A stretch of 10,197 nucleotides of DNA from Actinomycetales bacterium (lineage in GTDB: Bacteria > Actinomycetota > Actinomycetes > Actinomycetales > JAHECE01): assembly GCA_024641895.1 (NCBI GenBank), contig JAHECE010000093.1, positions 1-10,197 of the forward strand. Direction: 5' to 3'. Below are positions 1 to 7,167 of this stretch, piece by piece; within the stretch, counting starts at the first letter, position 1, and every line of letters begins with the position of its first letter. A program made the translations under genes and the position numbers. The notes under the pieces were generated by a model. It did not search any database, was not told where the DNA came from, and worked only from the letters and a program-made list of their open reading frames with translations.

Positions 1-66
1 GAGACACGGGGCGTCAGTCTAGGCCCGCGCCGCAGCGATGTCGGTGCCCGGTGCCAGGCTTCCCCC
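1..66. other. Left-edge region upstream of rmuC, no complete gene
   Basis: No complete gene fits here. One plus-strand frame is open from the window edge to a TAG at 20-22, so the last six codons of an upstream gene may be present, but six codons cannot be assigned. The rmuC frame also stays open to the edge, but the first good start is the ATG at 67. Two abutting copies of CGGTGCC (42-48 and 49-55) lie immediately before the putative rmuC -10 box. The CTAG at 19-22 offers a stop on both strands; the minus-strand reading would need a gene antisense to rmuC and is unlikely. Confidence 0.5.
55..60 (+). promoter_or_regulatory. Putative -10 box of rmuC (leaderless start)
   Basis: CAGGCT fits the actinobacterial -10 pattern (NANNNT with the key A and final T). 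It lies exactly 6 nt before the ATG at 67, so transcription would begin at or next to the start codon. No Shine-Dalgarno sequence precedes the ATG (only a run of C). No TTGACA-like -35 is visible. Inference from spacing only. Confidence 0.4.
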
Positions 67-1479
67 ATGAGCAACATCGCCGCCACCGTCCTGACCGCGC
101 TCCTCGCGCTCGCCGTGGGCGCCTCGCTCGGTTGGCTCCTCGCCACCGCACGGGCCTCGGTGTCCGTGCGAACCGCCGAGGTGCGCTCGGCCCGGGCCCG
201 CGCCGAGCTCGAGGCCGCGCAGTCGGCGCACTCGGACCGCGTTCTCGCGCTCGAGGCCGCCCAGGACCGGATGAGCGCCCAGTTCCGGGCCCTGGCCGCC
301 GAGGCCCTCGCCGCGAACAACGCCCAGTTCCTCGGCCTCGCCGAGCAGCGCCTGCGCACCGCACAGGTCGCGGGCCAGGCGGGCCTGGCCCAACGGGAGG
401 CAGCGGTGGCCGCGATGGTCGAGCCGCTGACCGCCACGATCGGCCGGATCCAGCAGGAGCTCACGACGGCGGAGCGGGCCCGGCTGACCTCCGCTGCAGC
501 CCTGGAGGAACAGCTTCGCGGGATGCGGGAGTCCTCCGAGCAGCTCCGGGCGCAGACGGGCGACCTCGTCACGGCGCTGCGGTCATCGCAGGTGCGCGGG
601 GCCTGGGGTGAGCTGCAGCTGCGACGGGTCGTCGAATCCGCCGGGATGCTGCGGCACGTCGACTTCGTCGAGCAGGACCACGTGCGCACCGACGACGGCG
701 CCCAGCGCCCCGACCTCGTCGTGCGCCTGGCCGGGGGAAAGAACGTCGTCGTCGACGCGAAGGTCGCCTTCCTCGGCTACCTCGAGGCCCAGCAGGCGAC
801 CGAGCCGGCTGTCCGAGCCGCCCGGCTGGCAGCGCACGCGCGGCACTTCCGCGCGCACATCGACTCTCTCGGCTCGAAGAGGTACTGGGAGCAGTTCTCG
901 CCCACTCCCGAGTTCGTGGTGATGTTCGTCCCGGCCGAGCCGTTCCTGTCGGCGGCCCTGGAACAAGACCCGGCGCTCCTCGAGCACGCGTTCGCCAAGA
1001 ACGTCATCCTCGCGACGCCCATGACGCTGGTCGCCCTGCTGCGCACCGTCGCCTACGCGTGGCGACAGGAGGCGCTCGCCGAGAACGCGCAGCGGGTGCT
1101 CACCCTCGGCAAGGAGCTCCACGCCAGGCTCGCGACCATGGGCGGTCACCTGACCAAGCTCGGCCGCCAGATCGACGGTGCAGCGAACGCTTACAACCGG
1201 ACGGTCGCCTCGCTCGAGACGCGCGTCCTCGTCAGCGCGCGGCGCTTCGCGGACCTTGAAGTGGTGGAAGCCGAGATCGAGAGCCCTGCGCCGGTCACGA
1301 CTCAGATCGACCGGCTCAGCGCGCCCGAGCTGCTGGAGGACGCCGAACTCGGGCCGACTGCGGAGCTGGCCGGGTCGATCGACCTGCAATCTCTCGTCGA
1401 GCGCGAGCTGCGGCACTCAGCCCTGCCCGGGGCGCAGGGCGAGGCGTCGGGCGACGAGTCGGTCGCGCGAGCGGGTTGA
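67..1479 (+). CDS. rmuC: DNA recombination protein RmuC family
   Basis: This 470-residue protein matches the RmuC family, membrane-tethered proteins with a nuclease-like domain that in E. coli limit inversions at short inverted repeats; the biochemical activity is poorly defined. Residues about 4-26 form one hydrophobic segment (a membrane anchor), followed by an Ala/Glu/Arg-rich coiled coil to about residue 165. The RmuC domain follows: RGAWGELQL (178-186), RPDLVVRL (214-221), VVVDAKV (227-233), FVVMFVPAE (283-291) and a Trp/Arg-rich helix near 330-340. Asp216, Asp230 and Lys232 have the spacing of a PD-(D/E)xK nuclease core. The ATG at 67 puts the anchor at the N-terminus; it has no ribosome site but does have a -10-like box 6 nt upstream. 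The gene converges on ispH with a 13-bp gap. The acidic tail after about residue 420 is not conserved in my reading. Confidence 0.95.
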   Translation: MSNIAATVLTALLALAVGASLGWLLATARASVSVRTAEVRSARARAELEAAQSAHSDRVLALEAAQDRMSAQFRALAAEALAANNAQFLGLAEQRLRTAQVAGQAGLAQREAAVAAMVEPLTATIGRIQQELTTAERARLTSAAALEEQLRGMRESSEQLRAQTGDLVTALRSSQVRGAWGELQLRRVVESAGMLRHVDFVEQDHVRTDDGAQRPDLVVRLAGGKNVVVDAKVAFLGYLEAQQATEPAVRAARLAAHARHFRAHIDSLGSKRYWEQFSPTPEFVVMFVPAEPFLSAALEQDPALLEHAFAKNVILATPMTLVALLRTVAYAWRQEALAENAQRVLTLGKELHARLATMGGHLTKLGRQIDGAANAYNRTVASLETRVLVSARRFADLEVVEAEIESPAPVTTQIDRLSAPELLEDAELGPTAELAGSIDLQSLVERELRHSALPGAQGEASGDESVARAG

Positions 1480-1497
1480 CCGACCCTCCCGGTCAGC
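1475..1497. terminator. Bidirectional hairpin containing the rmuC and ispH stop codons
   Basis: TGACCG (1477-1482) pairs perfectly with CGGTCA (1490-1495) around a 7-nt loop, and a G-U and a G-C pair extend the stem to 1475-1497. The rmuC stop TGA is the first three bases of the left arm and the ispH stop (TCA on this strand) is the last three of the right arm. No T-tract follows on either strand, as is common for terminators in GC-rich actinobacteria. Termination activity is inferred. Confidence 0.5.
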
Positions 1498-2533
1498 GGC
1501 CCAGTGACGAGTTCTCGACGAGCGACGGGCGGCCGTCGGGGCGCACGCGGCTGTGCCTGGAGACCGGCATTCCACCGTTGGCGGCCTTGAGGTCGGCACG
1601 GAGCTCGCGCGGCAGGGAGAACAGGAGGTCCTCCCTCACCGTCCGGATCTCCTCGACGTCGAGGTATCCGAGCCGGCCGAGGGCCTCGATCACGTCACGG
1701 ACGAGGATCTCGGGCACTGACGCGCCCGACGTGAGTCCGACGGTCCGGGCGCCGTCGAACCACTCGGACACCAGCTCCGACGCCCGGTCGACCCGGTGGG
1801 CGGCACGCGCGCCGGCCTCGAGGGCGACCTCGACGAGGCGCACGGAGTTCGAGGAGTTGGCGGAACCGACGACGATCACCACGTCCGCTTCCGGCGCCAG
1901 CTTCTTGACCGCGACCTGCCGGTTCTGCGTGGCGTAACAGATGTCGTCGCTGGGCGGGTCCTGCAGGTGGGGGAAGCGCTCGCGCAGGAGCCGGACGGTC
2001 TCCATCGTCTCGTCCACGGACAGCGTGGTCTGGGACAGCCAGACCAGCTTGCTCGGATCCCTCACCACGACCTGGCTCACAGCATCGACGCCGTCGACGA
2101 GCTGGATCCGCTCCGGCGCCTCCCCGGCGGTGCCCTCGACCTCCTCGTGCCCGTGGTGACCGATGAGCAGGATGTCGTAGTCGTCGGAGGCGAAACGGAC
2201 AGCCTCTTTGTGCACCTTCGTCACGAGCGGGCACGTGGCGTCGATGGTCTCCAGCGAACGCTCAGCAGCCTGGGCGTGCACGAGCGGCGAGACTCCGTGC
2301 GCAGAGAAGATCACCCGTTGGCCGACCGGGACCTCGTCGGTCTCGGCGACGAAGATCGCACCGCGCGCCGTCAGCGTCTCGACGACGAACTTGTTGTGGA
2401 CGATCTCCTTGCGGACGTAGACCGGTGCGCCGTAGTGCTCGAGCGCCAGCTCCACGGCTTCGACCGCGCGGTCGACACCCGCGCAGTACCCGCGCGGGGC
2501 GGCGAGCAGGATCTTCTTGGGGGCCTCGTTCAC
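1493..2533 (-). CDS. ispH: 4-hydroxy-3-methylbut-2-enyl diphosphate reductase (IspH/LytB)
   Basis: IspH is the last enzyme of the MEP isoprenoid pathway; it reductively converts HMBPP to IPP and DMAPP with a [4Fe-4S] cluster in the cytoplasm. The 346-residue product has the three expected cluster cysteines: Cys17 in APRGYCAGVDRA, Cys101 in DATCPLV and Cys199 in ICYATQNRQ. Substrate-site residues are also present: His46 (VHNKFVV), His79 (SAHGVSP), His129 and Glu131 (GHHGHEEVEGT) and the SANSSNS motif (224-230). The GTG at 2533 was chosen because homologues begin just before KILLAAPRGYCAG. The open frame runs further upstream, but only by reading antisense through xseA. There is no Shine-Dalgarno; a TACGAT box 6 nt upstream suggests a leaderless message. 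The C-terminal extension after about residue 300 is typical of actinobacterial members. Resembles M. tuberculosis LytB2. Confidence 0.97.
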   Translation of the reverse strand: MNEAPKKILLAAPRGYCAGVDRAVEAVELALEHYGAPVYVRKEIVHNKFVVETLTARGAIFVAETDEVPVGQRVIFSAHGVSPLVHAQAAERSLETIDATCPLVTKVHKEAVRFASDDYDILLIGHHGHEEVEGTAGEAPERIQLVDGVDAVSQVVVRDPSKLVWLSQTTLSVDETMETVRLLRERFPHLQDPPSDDICYATQNRQVAVKKLAPEADVVIVVGSANSSNSVRLVEVALEAGARAAHRVDRASELVSEWFDGARTVGLTSGASVPEILVRDVIEALGRLGYLDVEEIRTVREDLLFSLPRELRADLKAANGGMPVSRHSRVRPDGRPSLVENSSLGR

Positions 2534-2539
2534 CCGCCA

Positions 2540-2545
2540 ATCGTA
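2540..2545 (-). promoter_or_regulatory. Putative -10 box of ispH (TACGAT, leaderless)
   Basis: Read on the minus strand, TACGAT matches the TANNNT -10 consensus and sits 6 nt before the GTG start at 2533, so the predicted transcript begins at the start codon. No -35 match is visible 16-18 nt upstream. It lies within the short divergent interval shared with xseA. Confidence 0.5.
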
Positions 2546-2577
2546 CGGGGCTCCCCGGGCGGGCCATCCGAGTGGGG

Positions 2578-2583
2578 CAGGAT
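2578..2583 (+). promoter_or_regulatory. Putative -10 box of xseA (CAGGAT)
   Basis: CAGGAT keeps the critical A and final T of the -10 element and is 7 nt before the ATG at 2591. The alternative ATG at 2582 would lie inside this element, which favours 2591 as the start. The embedded AGGA (2579-2582) could also serve as a Shine-Dalgarno with 8-nt spacing if the transcript began further upstream. Sequence alone cannot separate these readings. Confidence 0.4.
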
Positions 2584-2590
2584 GGCCGCG

Positions 2591-3886
2591 ATGAACGACG
2601 CCCCGCGCGAACTGCCTGCACGCGCGCTCGACACGACCGCCGAGCGTCCTTGGCCCGTTCGTGTGCTCAGCGCCAAGATCGCGCAGTACATCGACAAGAT
2701 GTCGCCCGTCTGGGTCGAAGGGCAAGTCGTCGAGCTCAACCGCCGCGCGGGCATCTCGTTCCTCACACTGCGAGACACGGACGCCGACATGTCCCTGTCC
2801 GTGAGCGTGCCCGGCCGCGTGCTCGCGGCGCTCGAGACGCCCGTCGGAGACGGCGCCCACGTCGTCGTCCACGCGAAGCCGTCCTTCTGGCCCAAACGTG
2901 GCTCTCTCCAGCTGCAGGCCGACGCCGTCCGCCCGGTCGGGGTCGGCGAGCTCCTCGCCCGGATCGAGCACCTCAAGCGGGTCCTTGCCGCCGAGGGACT
3001 CTTCGAGCCGGGCCGCAAGGTCCCGCTACCCTTCCTGCCCGGCGTCGTCGGCCTGGTCTGCGGCCGCGGATCCAAGGCCGAGCACGACGTCGTGGTCAAC
3101 GCCCGGGCCCGCTGGCCCGCAGTCGCCTTCGAGATCCGTGAGGTAGCCGTGCAGGGCCAGGCTGCCGTTGCCCAGGTCAGCAAGGCCCTCACCGAGCTCG
3201 ACGCCGACCCTAGGGTGGAGGTGATCGTCGTGGCCCGGGGCGGCGGGTCCGTCGAGGACCTGCTGCCGTTCAGCAACGAGGCCCTCATCCGGGTGGCAGC
3301 CGCCTGCCTGACGCCGATCGTCTCGGCGATCGGCCACGAGACGGACACCCCGATCTTCGACCTCGTCGCCGACGTCCGGGCCTCGACACCGACCGACGCG
3401 GGCAAGCGGGTCGTCCCGGACGTCGCCGCCGAGTCGACCGGCCTGGACCAGGCCCGCCGCCGGATGCGCGCCGCCGTCGCAGCCTACGTGGACGCCGAGC
3501 AGCAACGACTGGCGGCGCTGCTCTCGCGCCCGGTCCTGGCCCGGCCGGACCAGATGCTGGTGCTGCGCGAGGAGCGCCTCGCGGCGGACCGCGACGCCGC
3601 CCGACGGGCCTTCGCCACCCGCCTCGACGCCGCCCACGTCGGCATCGAGGCACTTGCAGCCCAGGTCAGGGCACTTTCTCCCGCCGCCACGCTCGAACGC
3701 GGCTACGCCGTGCTGCGGACGCGGGACGGCATCGTCGTGCGGTCAGCCGCCGACACATCGGCCAAAGACCACCTCGAGGCGATCCTCGCCCACGGACGAC
3801 TGGGCCTGCGCGTGGAGGATGTCGCGCTCGAAGCCCTGCCACCCGGCGTCCGGTCGGCCCCACCGGCCGCCGCCGAGTCTGATTGA
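2591..3886 (+). CDS. xseA: Exodeoxyribonuclease VII large subunit
   Basis: XseA is the catalytic subunit of exonuclease VII, which with several XseB subunits degrades single-stranded DNA in both directions to oligonucleotides and acts in repair and recombination. The 431-residue product has an N-terminal OB fold (about 20-115, beginning PWPVRVLSAKIAQYI with WVEGQVVEL), then the catalytic region: RGGGSVEDLLPFSNE (about 216-230) and GHETDTPIFD (about 248-257) followed by DVRASTPTDA. After a coiled-coil stretch comes the conserved LERGYAVL (about 368-375). Two in-frame ATGs, 2582 and 2591, are possible. I prefer 2591 because AGGA is spaced correctly for it and the earlier ATG overlaps a -10-like box; the difference is three residues. 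It is first in a tight plus-strand unit, with xseB 8 bp downstream, and diverges from ispH. Confidence 0.97.
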   Translation: MNDAPRELPARALDTTAERPWPVRVLSAKIAQYIDKMSPVWVEGQVVELNRRAGISFLTLRDTDADMSLSVSVPGRVLAALETPVGDGAHVVVHAKPSFWPKRGSLQLQADAVRPVGVGELLARIEHLKRVLAAEGLFEPGRKVPLPFLPGVVGLVCGRGSKAEHDVVVNARARWPAVAFEIREVAVQGQAAVAQVSKALTELDADPRVEVIVVARGGGSVEDLLPFSNEALIRVAAACLTPIVSAIGHETDTPIFDLVADVRASTPTDAGKRVVPDVAAESTGLDQARRRMRAAVAAYVDAEQQRLAALLSRPVLARPDQMLVLREERLAADRDAARRAFATRLDAAHVGIEALAAQVRALSPAATLERGYAVLRTRDGIVVRSAADTSAKDHLEAILAHGRLGLRVEDVALEALPPGVRSAPPAAAESD

Positions 3887-3894
3887 CTCTCCCC

Positions 3895-4167
3895 GTGCCC
3901 CTCCGCGACGTCGCGTCACTGAGCTACGAAGAGGCTCGTGACGAGCTGGTGGGTGTCGTCAGAGCACTCGAGGCCGGAAACGTGCCGCTCGAGGAGTCGC
4001 TGACGCTCTGGGAGCGCGGCGAGGCACTCGCGGCCCGCTGCCAGCAATGGCTCGACGGCGCGCGGGAACGACTCGCAGCAGCGAGGAACGAGACCGATGG
4101 CAGCAGTACACCCGCGGGCATCGACTCGCTCGCGGGCCCGGACAGCGCGGAGGACGTGGAGAGATGA
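3895..4167 (+). CDS. xseB: Exodeoxyribonuclease VII small subunit
   Basis: XseB is the small non-catalytic subunit that assembles with XseA into exonuclease VII. The 90-residue product carries the family signature: SYEEARDELVGVVRALEAG, then PLEESLTLWERGEALAARC and a final helix with LDGARERLAAA. The helical domain ends near residue 66; the remaining roughly 24 residues are a Ser/Asp-rich tail. The start is uncertain. GTG at 3895 leaves an 8-bp gap after xseA, while TTG at 3883 would add four residues and overlap the xseA stop as TTGA, a coupling-type overlap. Neither has a clear Shine-Dalgarno. I prefer GTG as the commoner start in such genomes. Its stop overlaps the next gene's start as ATGA. 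Confidence 0.95.
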   Translation: MPLRDVASLSYEEARDELVGVVRALEAGNVPLEESLTLWERGEALAARCQQWLDGARERLAAARNETDGSSTPAGIDSLAGPDSAEDVER

Positions 4168-5078
4168 GCGAGTTCCTGATCATCGGCGAGGCTCTTGTCG
4201 ACATCGTCGAGCGACCGGGCCAGGAACCCCGGGAGTTCCCCGGCGGCAGTCCGGCGAACGTGGCGATCGGCCTGGCCCGCCTCGACGACGACGTCGAGCT
4301 GCTGACCTGGTTCGGGGACGACGAGCGCGGCGCCTCTGTGCTCGAGCACCTCACCGAGTCCGGGGTCAAGCTCGCGCCCGGCTCCAACACCGCCGCGCGC
4401 ACCTCGACCGCGCGCGCGCAGATCGACGCCGAGGGCGTGGCCAGCTACGAGTTCGACCTCGAGTGGCGGCTGCCCCAGATCACGGTGGCGCCCGACGTGC
4501 GGTGCGTGCACACCGGGTCGATCGCAGCGGTCCTGCAGCCGGGCGGCAGCCAGGTCCTCGAGCTCGTGCGCTCCGCGCGGCACCAGGCGACCGTCACCTA
4601 CGACCCCAACCTGCGCCCCGTGCTCATGGGTACGGCCGAGCACACGAAACCGATCGTGGAGGCGATCATCGACATCTCGGACGTCGTGAAGGTCAGCGAC
4701 GAAGACCTCGCCTGGCTCGAGCCCGGCGTCGACCCCCGCGACGTGGCCCGCGCCTGGGCGGCCCGCGGCCCCTCCCTCGTCATCGTCACCCTCGGCGGCG
4801 ACGGGGCGTTCGCCGTGACGAGAGACGGCCACGAGACCCATATCCCGGCACCGCGCGTGCAGGTGGCGGACACCGTCGGCGCGGGCGACTCCTTCATGGG
4901 CGGCGTCATCGACGGCCTCGGTCGCGCCGGGCTGCTCGGCGGCGACAAGCGTGCAGCGCTCAGGGCCATCAGCACCGAGACCATCGACGCCGTGCTCCGC
5001 CAGGCCATCCAGATCGCCGCGATCACCGTCTCCCGCTCCGGCGCCAACCCGCCGACCCGCGCCGAGCTCGAGGGCTGA
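4164..5078 (+). CDS. PfkB-family carbohydrate kinase, fructokinase-like
   Basis: A 304-residue cytoplasmic sugar kinase of the PfkB/ribokinase family, which transfers phosphate from ATP to a sugar hydroxyl. Signatures seen: GEALVDIVE near the N-terminus with Asp13, GGSPANVAIGLARL (27-40) for sugar binding, TYDPNLRP (145-152), the ATP-site segment VIVTLGGDGAFA (207-218) and the second signature DTVGAGDSFMGG (236-247) with catalytic Asp242 and the GAGD anion hole. The pattern resembles bacterial fructokinases most, but the substrate cannot be fixed from sequence. The ATG at 4164 overlaps the xseB stop as ATGA and has GGAGGA at 4149-4154, indicating translational coupling. The next gene follows after 4 bp. 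No sugar transporter or sugar-responsive regulator is adjacent, so the substrate context is missing. Confidence 0.92.
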   Translation: MSEFLIIGEALVDIVERPGQEPREFPGGSPANVAIGLARLDDDVELLTWFGDDERGASVLEHLTESGVKLAPGSNTAARTSTARAQIDAEGVASYEFDLEWRLPQITVAPDVRCVHTGSIAAVLQPGGSQVLELVRSARHQATVTYDPNLRPVLMGTAEHTKPIVEAIIDISDVVKVSDEDLAWLEPGVDPRDVARAWAARGPSLVIVTLGGDGAFAVTRDGHETHIPAPRVQVADTVGAGDSFMGGVIDGLGRAGLLGGDKRAALRAISTETIDAVLRQAIQIAAITVSRSGANPPTRAELEG

Positions 5079-5082
5079 GACC

Positions 5083-5721
5083 ATGACTCGACCGTCCAGA
5101 GGCATGAGCCCGGGCGAAGCCTGGGCTCAGCTCAGCGAGGGCAACGCGCGCTTCGTCAGGGGCGAGATGGCGCACCCGTCCCAGGACGCGGCCCGCCGCG
5201 CCAAGGTCTCGGCCGCGCAGTACCCGTTCGCGGTGATCTTCGGCTGCTCGGACTCCCGGGTCGCCGCCGAGATCATCTTCGACCAGGGCCTCGGAGACAT
5301 CTTCGTCGTCCGGACCGCCGGCCACGTCGCGGACTCCACCGTGCTGGGCTCGATCGAGTACGGCGTCGACGTCCTGGGCGCGGCGCTCGTGGTCGTCCTC
5401 GGGCACGACAAGTGCGGGGCCGTCGAGGCGACGAACCAGGCCCTCGTCACCGGCGTGATGCCCACCGGCTTCGTCCGTGCCGTCGTCGAGCGCGTCATCC
5501 CGAGCATCGTGGTGCACCCTGCGGACGACGCGGCCAGGCCACCGAGCGCGGGCCAGCAGGTGCTGCTGACCCAGCACGTGCGCAACACCGTGCAGATGCT
5601 CCACGGCATCTCCGCGACCCTCGCGGGCGCGATCGAGGCCGGTCGGTGCGCCATCGTCGGGGCCGAGTACGAGCTCGACGAGGGCCGGGTCAAGATCGTC
5701 GAGACGGTCGGGACCATCTGA
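5083..5721 (+). CDS. can: Beta-class carbonic anhydrase
   Basis: A 212-residue beta-carbonic anhydrase, interconverting CO2 and bicarbonate in the cytoplasm. The zinc ligands are visible: Cys55 in FGCSDSRV, followed by the Asp57-Arg59 dyad, and His108 and Cys111 in GHDKCGA. HPSQDAARRA, EIIFDQGLGDIFVVRTAGH and VLGSIEYGVDVLG are strongly family-like and resemble M. tuberculosis Rv3588c (CanB) as I remember it. The C-terminal IVGAEYELDEGRV is also typical. The ATG at 5083 has GAGGG at 5070-5074 (8-nt spacing); an ATG at 5104 is a weaker alternative. It lies 4 bp after the sugar kinase and is the last gene of the xseA-xseB-kinase-anhydrase unit; a hairpin pair follows its stop. No signal peptide or membrane segment is visible. 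Confidence 0.96.
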   Translation: MTRPSRGMSPGEAWAQLSEGNARFVRGEMAHPSQDAARRAKVSAAQYPFAVIFGCSDSRVAAEIIFDQGLGDIFVVRTAGHVADSTVLGSIEYGVDVLGAALVVVLGHDKCGAVEATNQALVTGVMPTGFVRAVVERVIPSIVVHPADDAARPPSAGQQVLLTQHVRNTVQMLHGISATLAGAIEAGRCAIVGAEYELDEGRVKIVETVGTI

Positions 5722-5747
5722 CACTCGTGGCTCGTTCTGCCGAGTGC

Positions 5748-5785
5748 GACGCCCGGGGCATTCTCACCGGAGCGCCCCGGGCGTC
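5748..5785. terminator. Strong GC hairpin between the carbonic anhydrase and phoH genes
   Basis: GACGCCCGGGGC (5748-5759) pairs perfectly over 12 bp with GCCCCGGGCGTC (5774-5785) around a 14-nt loop, within which CTC (5763-5765) can pair GAG (5770-5772). A second hairpin, CACTCG (5722-5727) with CGAGTG (5741-5746), lies just upstream, right after the anhydrase stop. The two genes converge here, so the structure probably ends both transcripts. No T-tract is present. Confidence 0.75.
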
Positions 5786-5799
5786 CGGGTAAGCGCGAC

Positions 5800-7167
5800 T
5801 CAGCCCTCGATTCCCTCGAGAAGGTCCGTGACCAGCGCAGCGACCGGCGAACGCTCCGACCGCGTGAGCGTCATGTGCGCGAAGAGCGGGTGGCCCTTGA
5901 GCGCCTCGATCACGGCGGCGACGCCGTCGTGGCGACCGACGCGCAGGTTGTCACGCTGCGCCACGTCGTGAGTCAGCACCACCCGTGAGTTCTGGCCGAT
6001 CCGGGACAGCACCGTGAGCAGGACGTTGCGCTCGAGCGACTGGGCCTCGTCGACGATGACGAAGGAGTCGTGCAAGGAGCGACCCCGGATGTGGGTGAGG
6101 GGAAGGACCTCGAGCAGCCCCCGCGCCATGACCTCCTCGACGACCTCCCTGGCCACGAGCGCTCCCAGGGTGTCGAAGACGGCCTGGGCCCACGGGTTCA
6201 TCTTCTCGGACTCGCTGCCGGGCAGATAACCGAGGTCCTGGCCGCCCACGGCGTAGATCGGCCGGAACACCACGACCTTGCGGTGCTCGTGCCGCTCGAG
6301 CACCGCCTCCAGCCCGGCGCACAGCGCCAGGGCCGACTTGCCGGTGCCCGCCCGGCCCCCGAGAGAGACGATCCCGATGGAGCGGTCGAGCAGCAGGTCG
6401 ATACCGATCCGCTGCTCCGCGCTACGGCCGTGCACGCCGAACACCTCGCGGTCCCCGCGGACCAGGGCGACCTGCTTGTCCGGGGTGATCCGTCCCAGGG
6501 CCGAGCCGCGTGCCGAGTGAAGCACGAGGCCCGTGTGGCACGGAAGGTCACGCAGCTCGGCACAGACGTCGAGGTCGGCGAGCTCCACACGCTCGTGCTC
6601 CCAGAGCCGCGCCATCTCGTCCGGGGAGATCGTGTGCTCGGACAGGCCGGTCCAGCCCGAGTCGACGACCATCTGGGCCCGGTACTCCTCGGCGTGCAGG
6701 CCGACCGCAGACGCCTTGAGCCGCATCGGCAGGTCCTTGGAGACCACGGTGACGGTCTTGCCCTCGGCTGCGAGGTTGGCCGCGACCGACAGGATCCGGG
6801 TGTCGTTCCCGGCCAGTCGGAGACCGCTCGGCAGGACCTCGGGGTCGGAGTGGTTGAGCTCGACGCGCAGCGTCCCACCGAGGTCCCCGATCCGCACCGG
6901 GCTGTCGAGGCGACCGCTCGCGATCCGCAGGTCGTCGAGGATCCGCAGGGCGCTGCGCGCGAAGTAGCCGAGCTCGGCGTGGTGACGCTTGCCCTCGAGC
7001 TCGGTGAGGACGACGACGGGGAGCACGACGTCGTGCTCCGCGAACCGGAACACCGCCCGCGGATCTGACAGGAGCACCGAGGTGTCGAGCACGTAGGTCA
7101 GGCGCGTGGCGCCCTCCACAGCGTCGTCCTGAACGGTCCTCGTTGACTGCTCGACGGAGATGCTCAC
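5800..7167 (-). CDS. phoH: PIN domain-PhoH ATPase fusion (PhoH2 type)
   Basis: This 455-residue protein joins an N-terminal PIN ribonuclease fold to a C-terminal PhoH P-loop ATPase. It is the PhoH2 arrangement; mycobacterial PhoH2 has been described as an ATP-dependent RNA helicase and ribonuclease. PIN acidic residues look intact: Asp28 in VLDTSVLL, Glu56 in LTELEGK, Asp122 in GNDTRIL and Asp145 in SKDLP. The PhoH part has Walker A GRAGTGKS (271-278), the RPIYAVGGQDLGYLPG loop, Walker B VIVDEAQ (370-376) and RSERSPV (436-442). The start is the GTG at 7167 with a good Shine-Dalgarno, GGAAGGAG, 5 nt upstream. It lies downstream of the prenyltransferase on the same strand but across a 265-bp structured gap, so it probably has its own promoter or leader. 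It converges on the carbonic anhydrase. Confidence 0.96.
   Translation of the reverse strand: MSISVEQSTRTVQDDAVEGATRLTYVLDTSVLLSDPRAVFRFAEHDVVLPVVVLTELEGKRHHAELGYFARSALRILDDLRIASGRLDSPVRIGDLGGTLRVELNHSDPEVLPSGLRLAGNDTRILSVAANLAAEGKTVTVVSKDLPMRLKASAVGLHAEEYRAQMVVDSGWTGLSEHTISPDEMARLWEHERVELADLDVCAELRDLPCHTGLVLHSARGSALGRITPDKQVALVRGDREVFGVHGRSAEQRIGIDLLLDRSIGIVSLGGRAGTGKSALALCAGLEAVLERHEHRKVVVFRPIYAVGGQDLGYLPGSESEKMNPWAQAVFDTLGALVAREVVEEVMARGLLEVLPLTHIRGRSLHDSFVIVDEAQSLERNVLLTVLSRIGQNSRVVLTHDVAQRDNLRVGRHDGVAAVIEALKGHPLFAHMTLTRSERSPVAALVTDLLEGIEG

Noticed and set aside
19..393. Minus-strand frames ending at 14-21 near the left edge
   Set aside because: They lie antisense to the rmuC coiled coil, have no motifs and show the usual shadow composition.
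583..1416. Minus-strand open frame inside rmuC
   Set aside because: Arg/Glu/Gly-rich shadow; rmuC motifs run through the whole interval on the other strand.
1796..2590. N-terminal extension of xseA upstream of 2582
   Set aside because: It would read antisense through ispH and has no exonuclease VII similarity.
2534..2971. N-terminal extension of ispH upstream of the GTG at 2533
   Set aside because: The frame is open but lies antisense to xseA and lacks IspH similarity; homologues start just before the KILLAAPRGYCAG segment.
3924..5105. Long minus-strand open frame (393 codons) antisense to xseB and the sugar kinase
   Set aside because: No recognisable domain, Asp/Gly/Val/Arg-rich product typical of reading the opposite strand of GC-rich genes; the plus-strand genes have clear family motifs.
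6070..7068. Plus-strand open frame antisense to phoH
   Set aside because: Shadow of the PIN-PhoH gene; no domain and no ribosome site.
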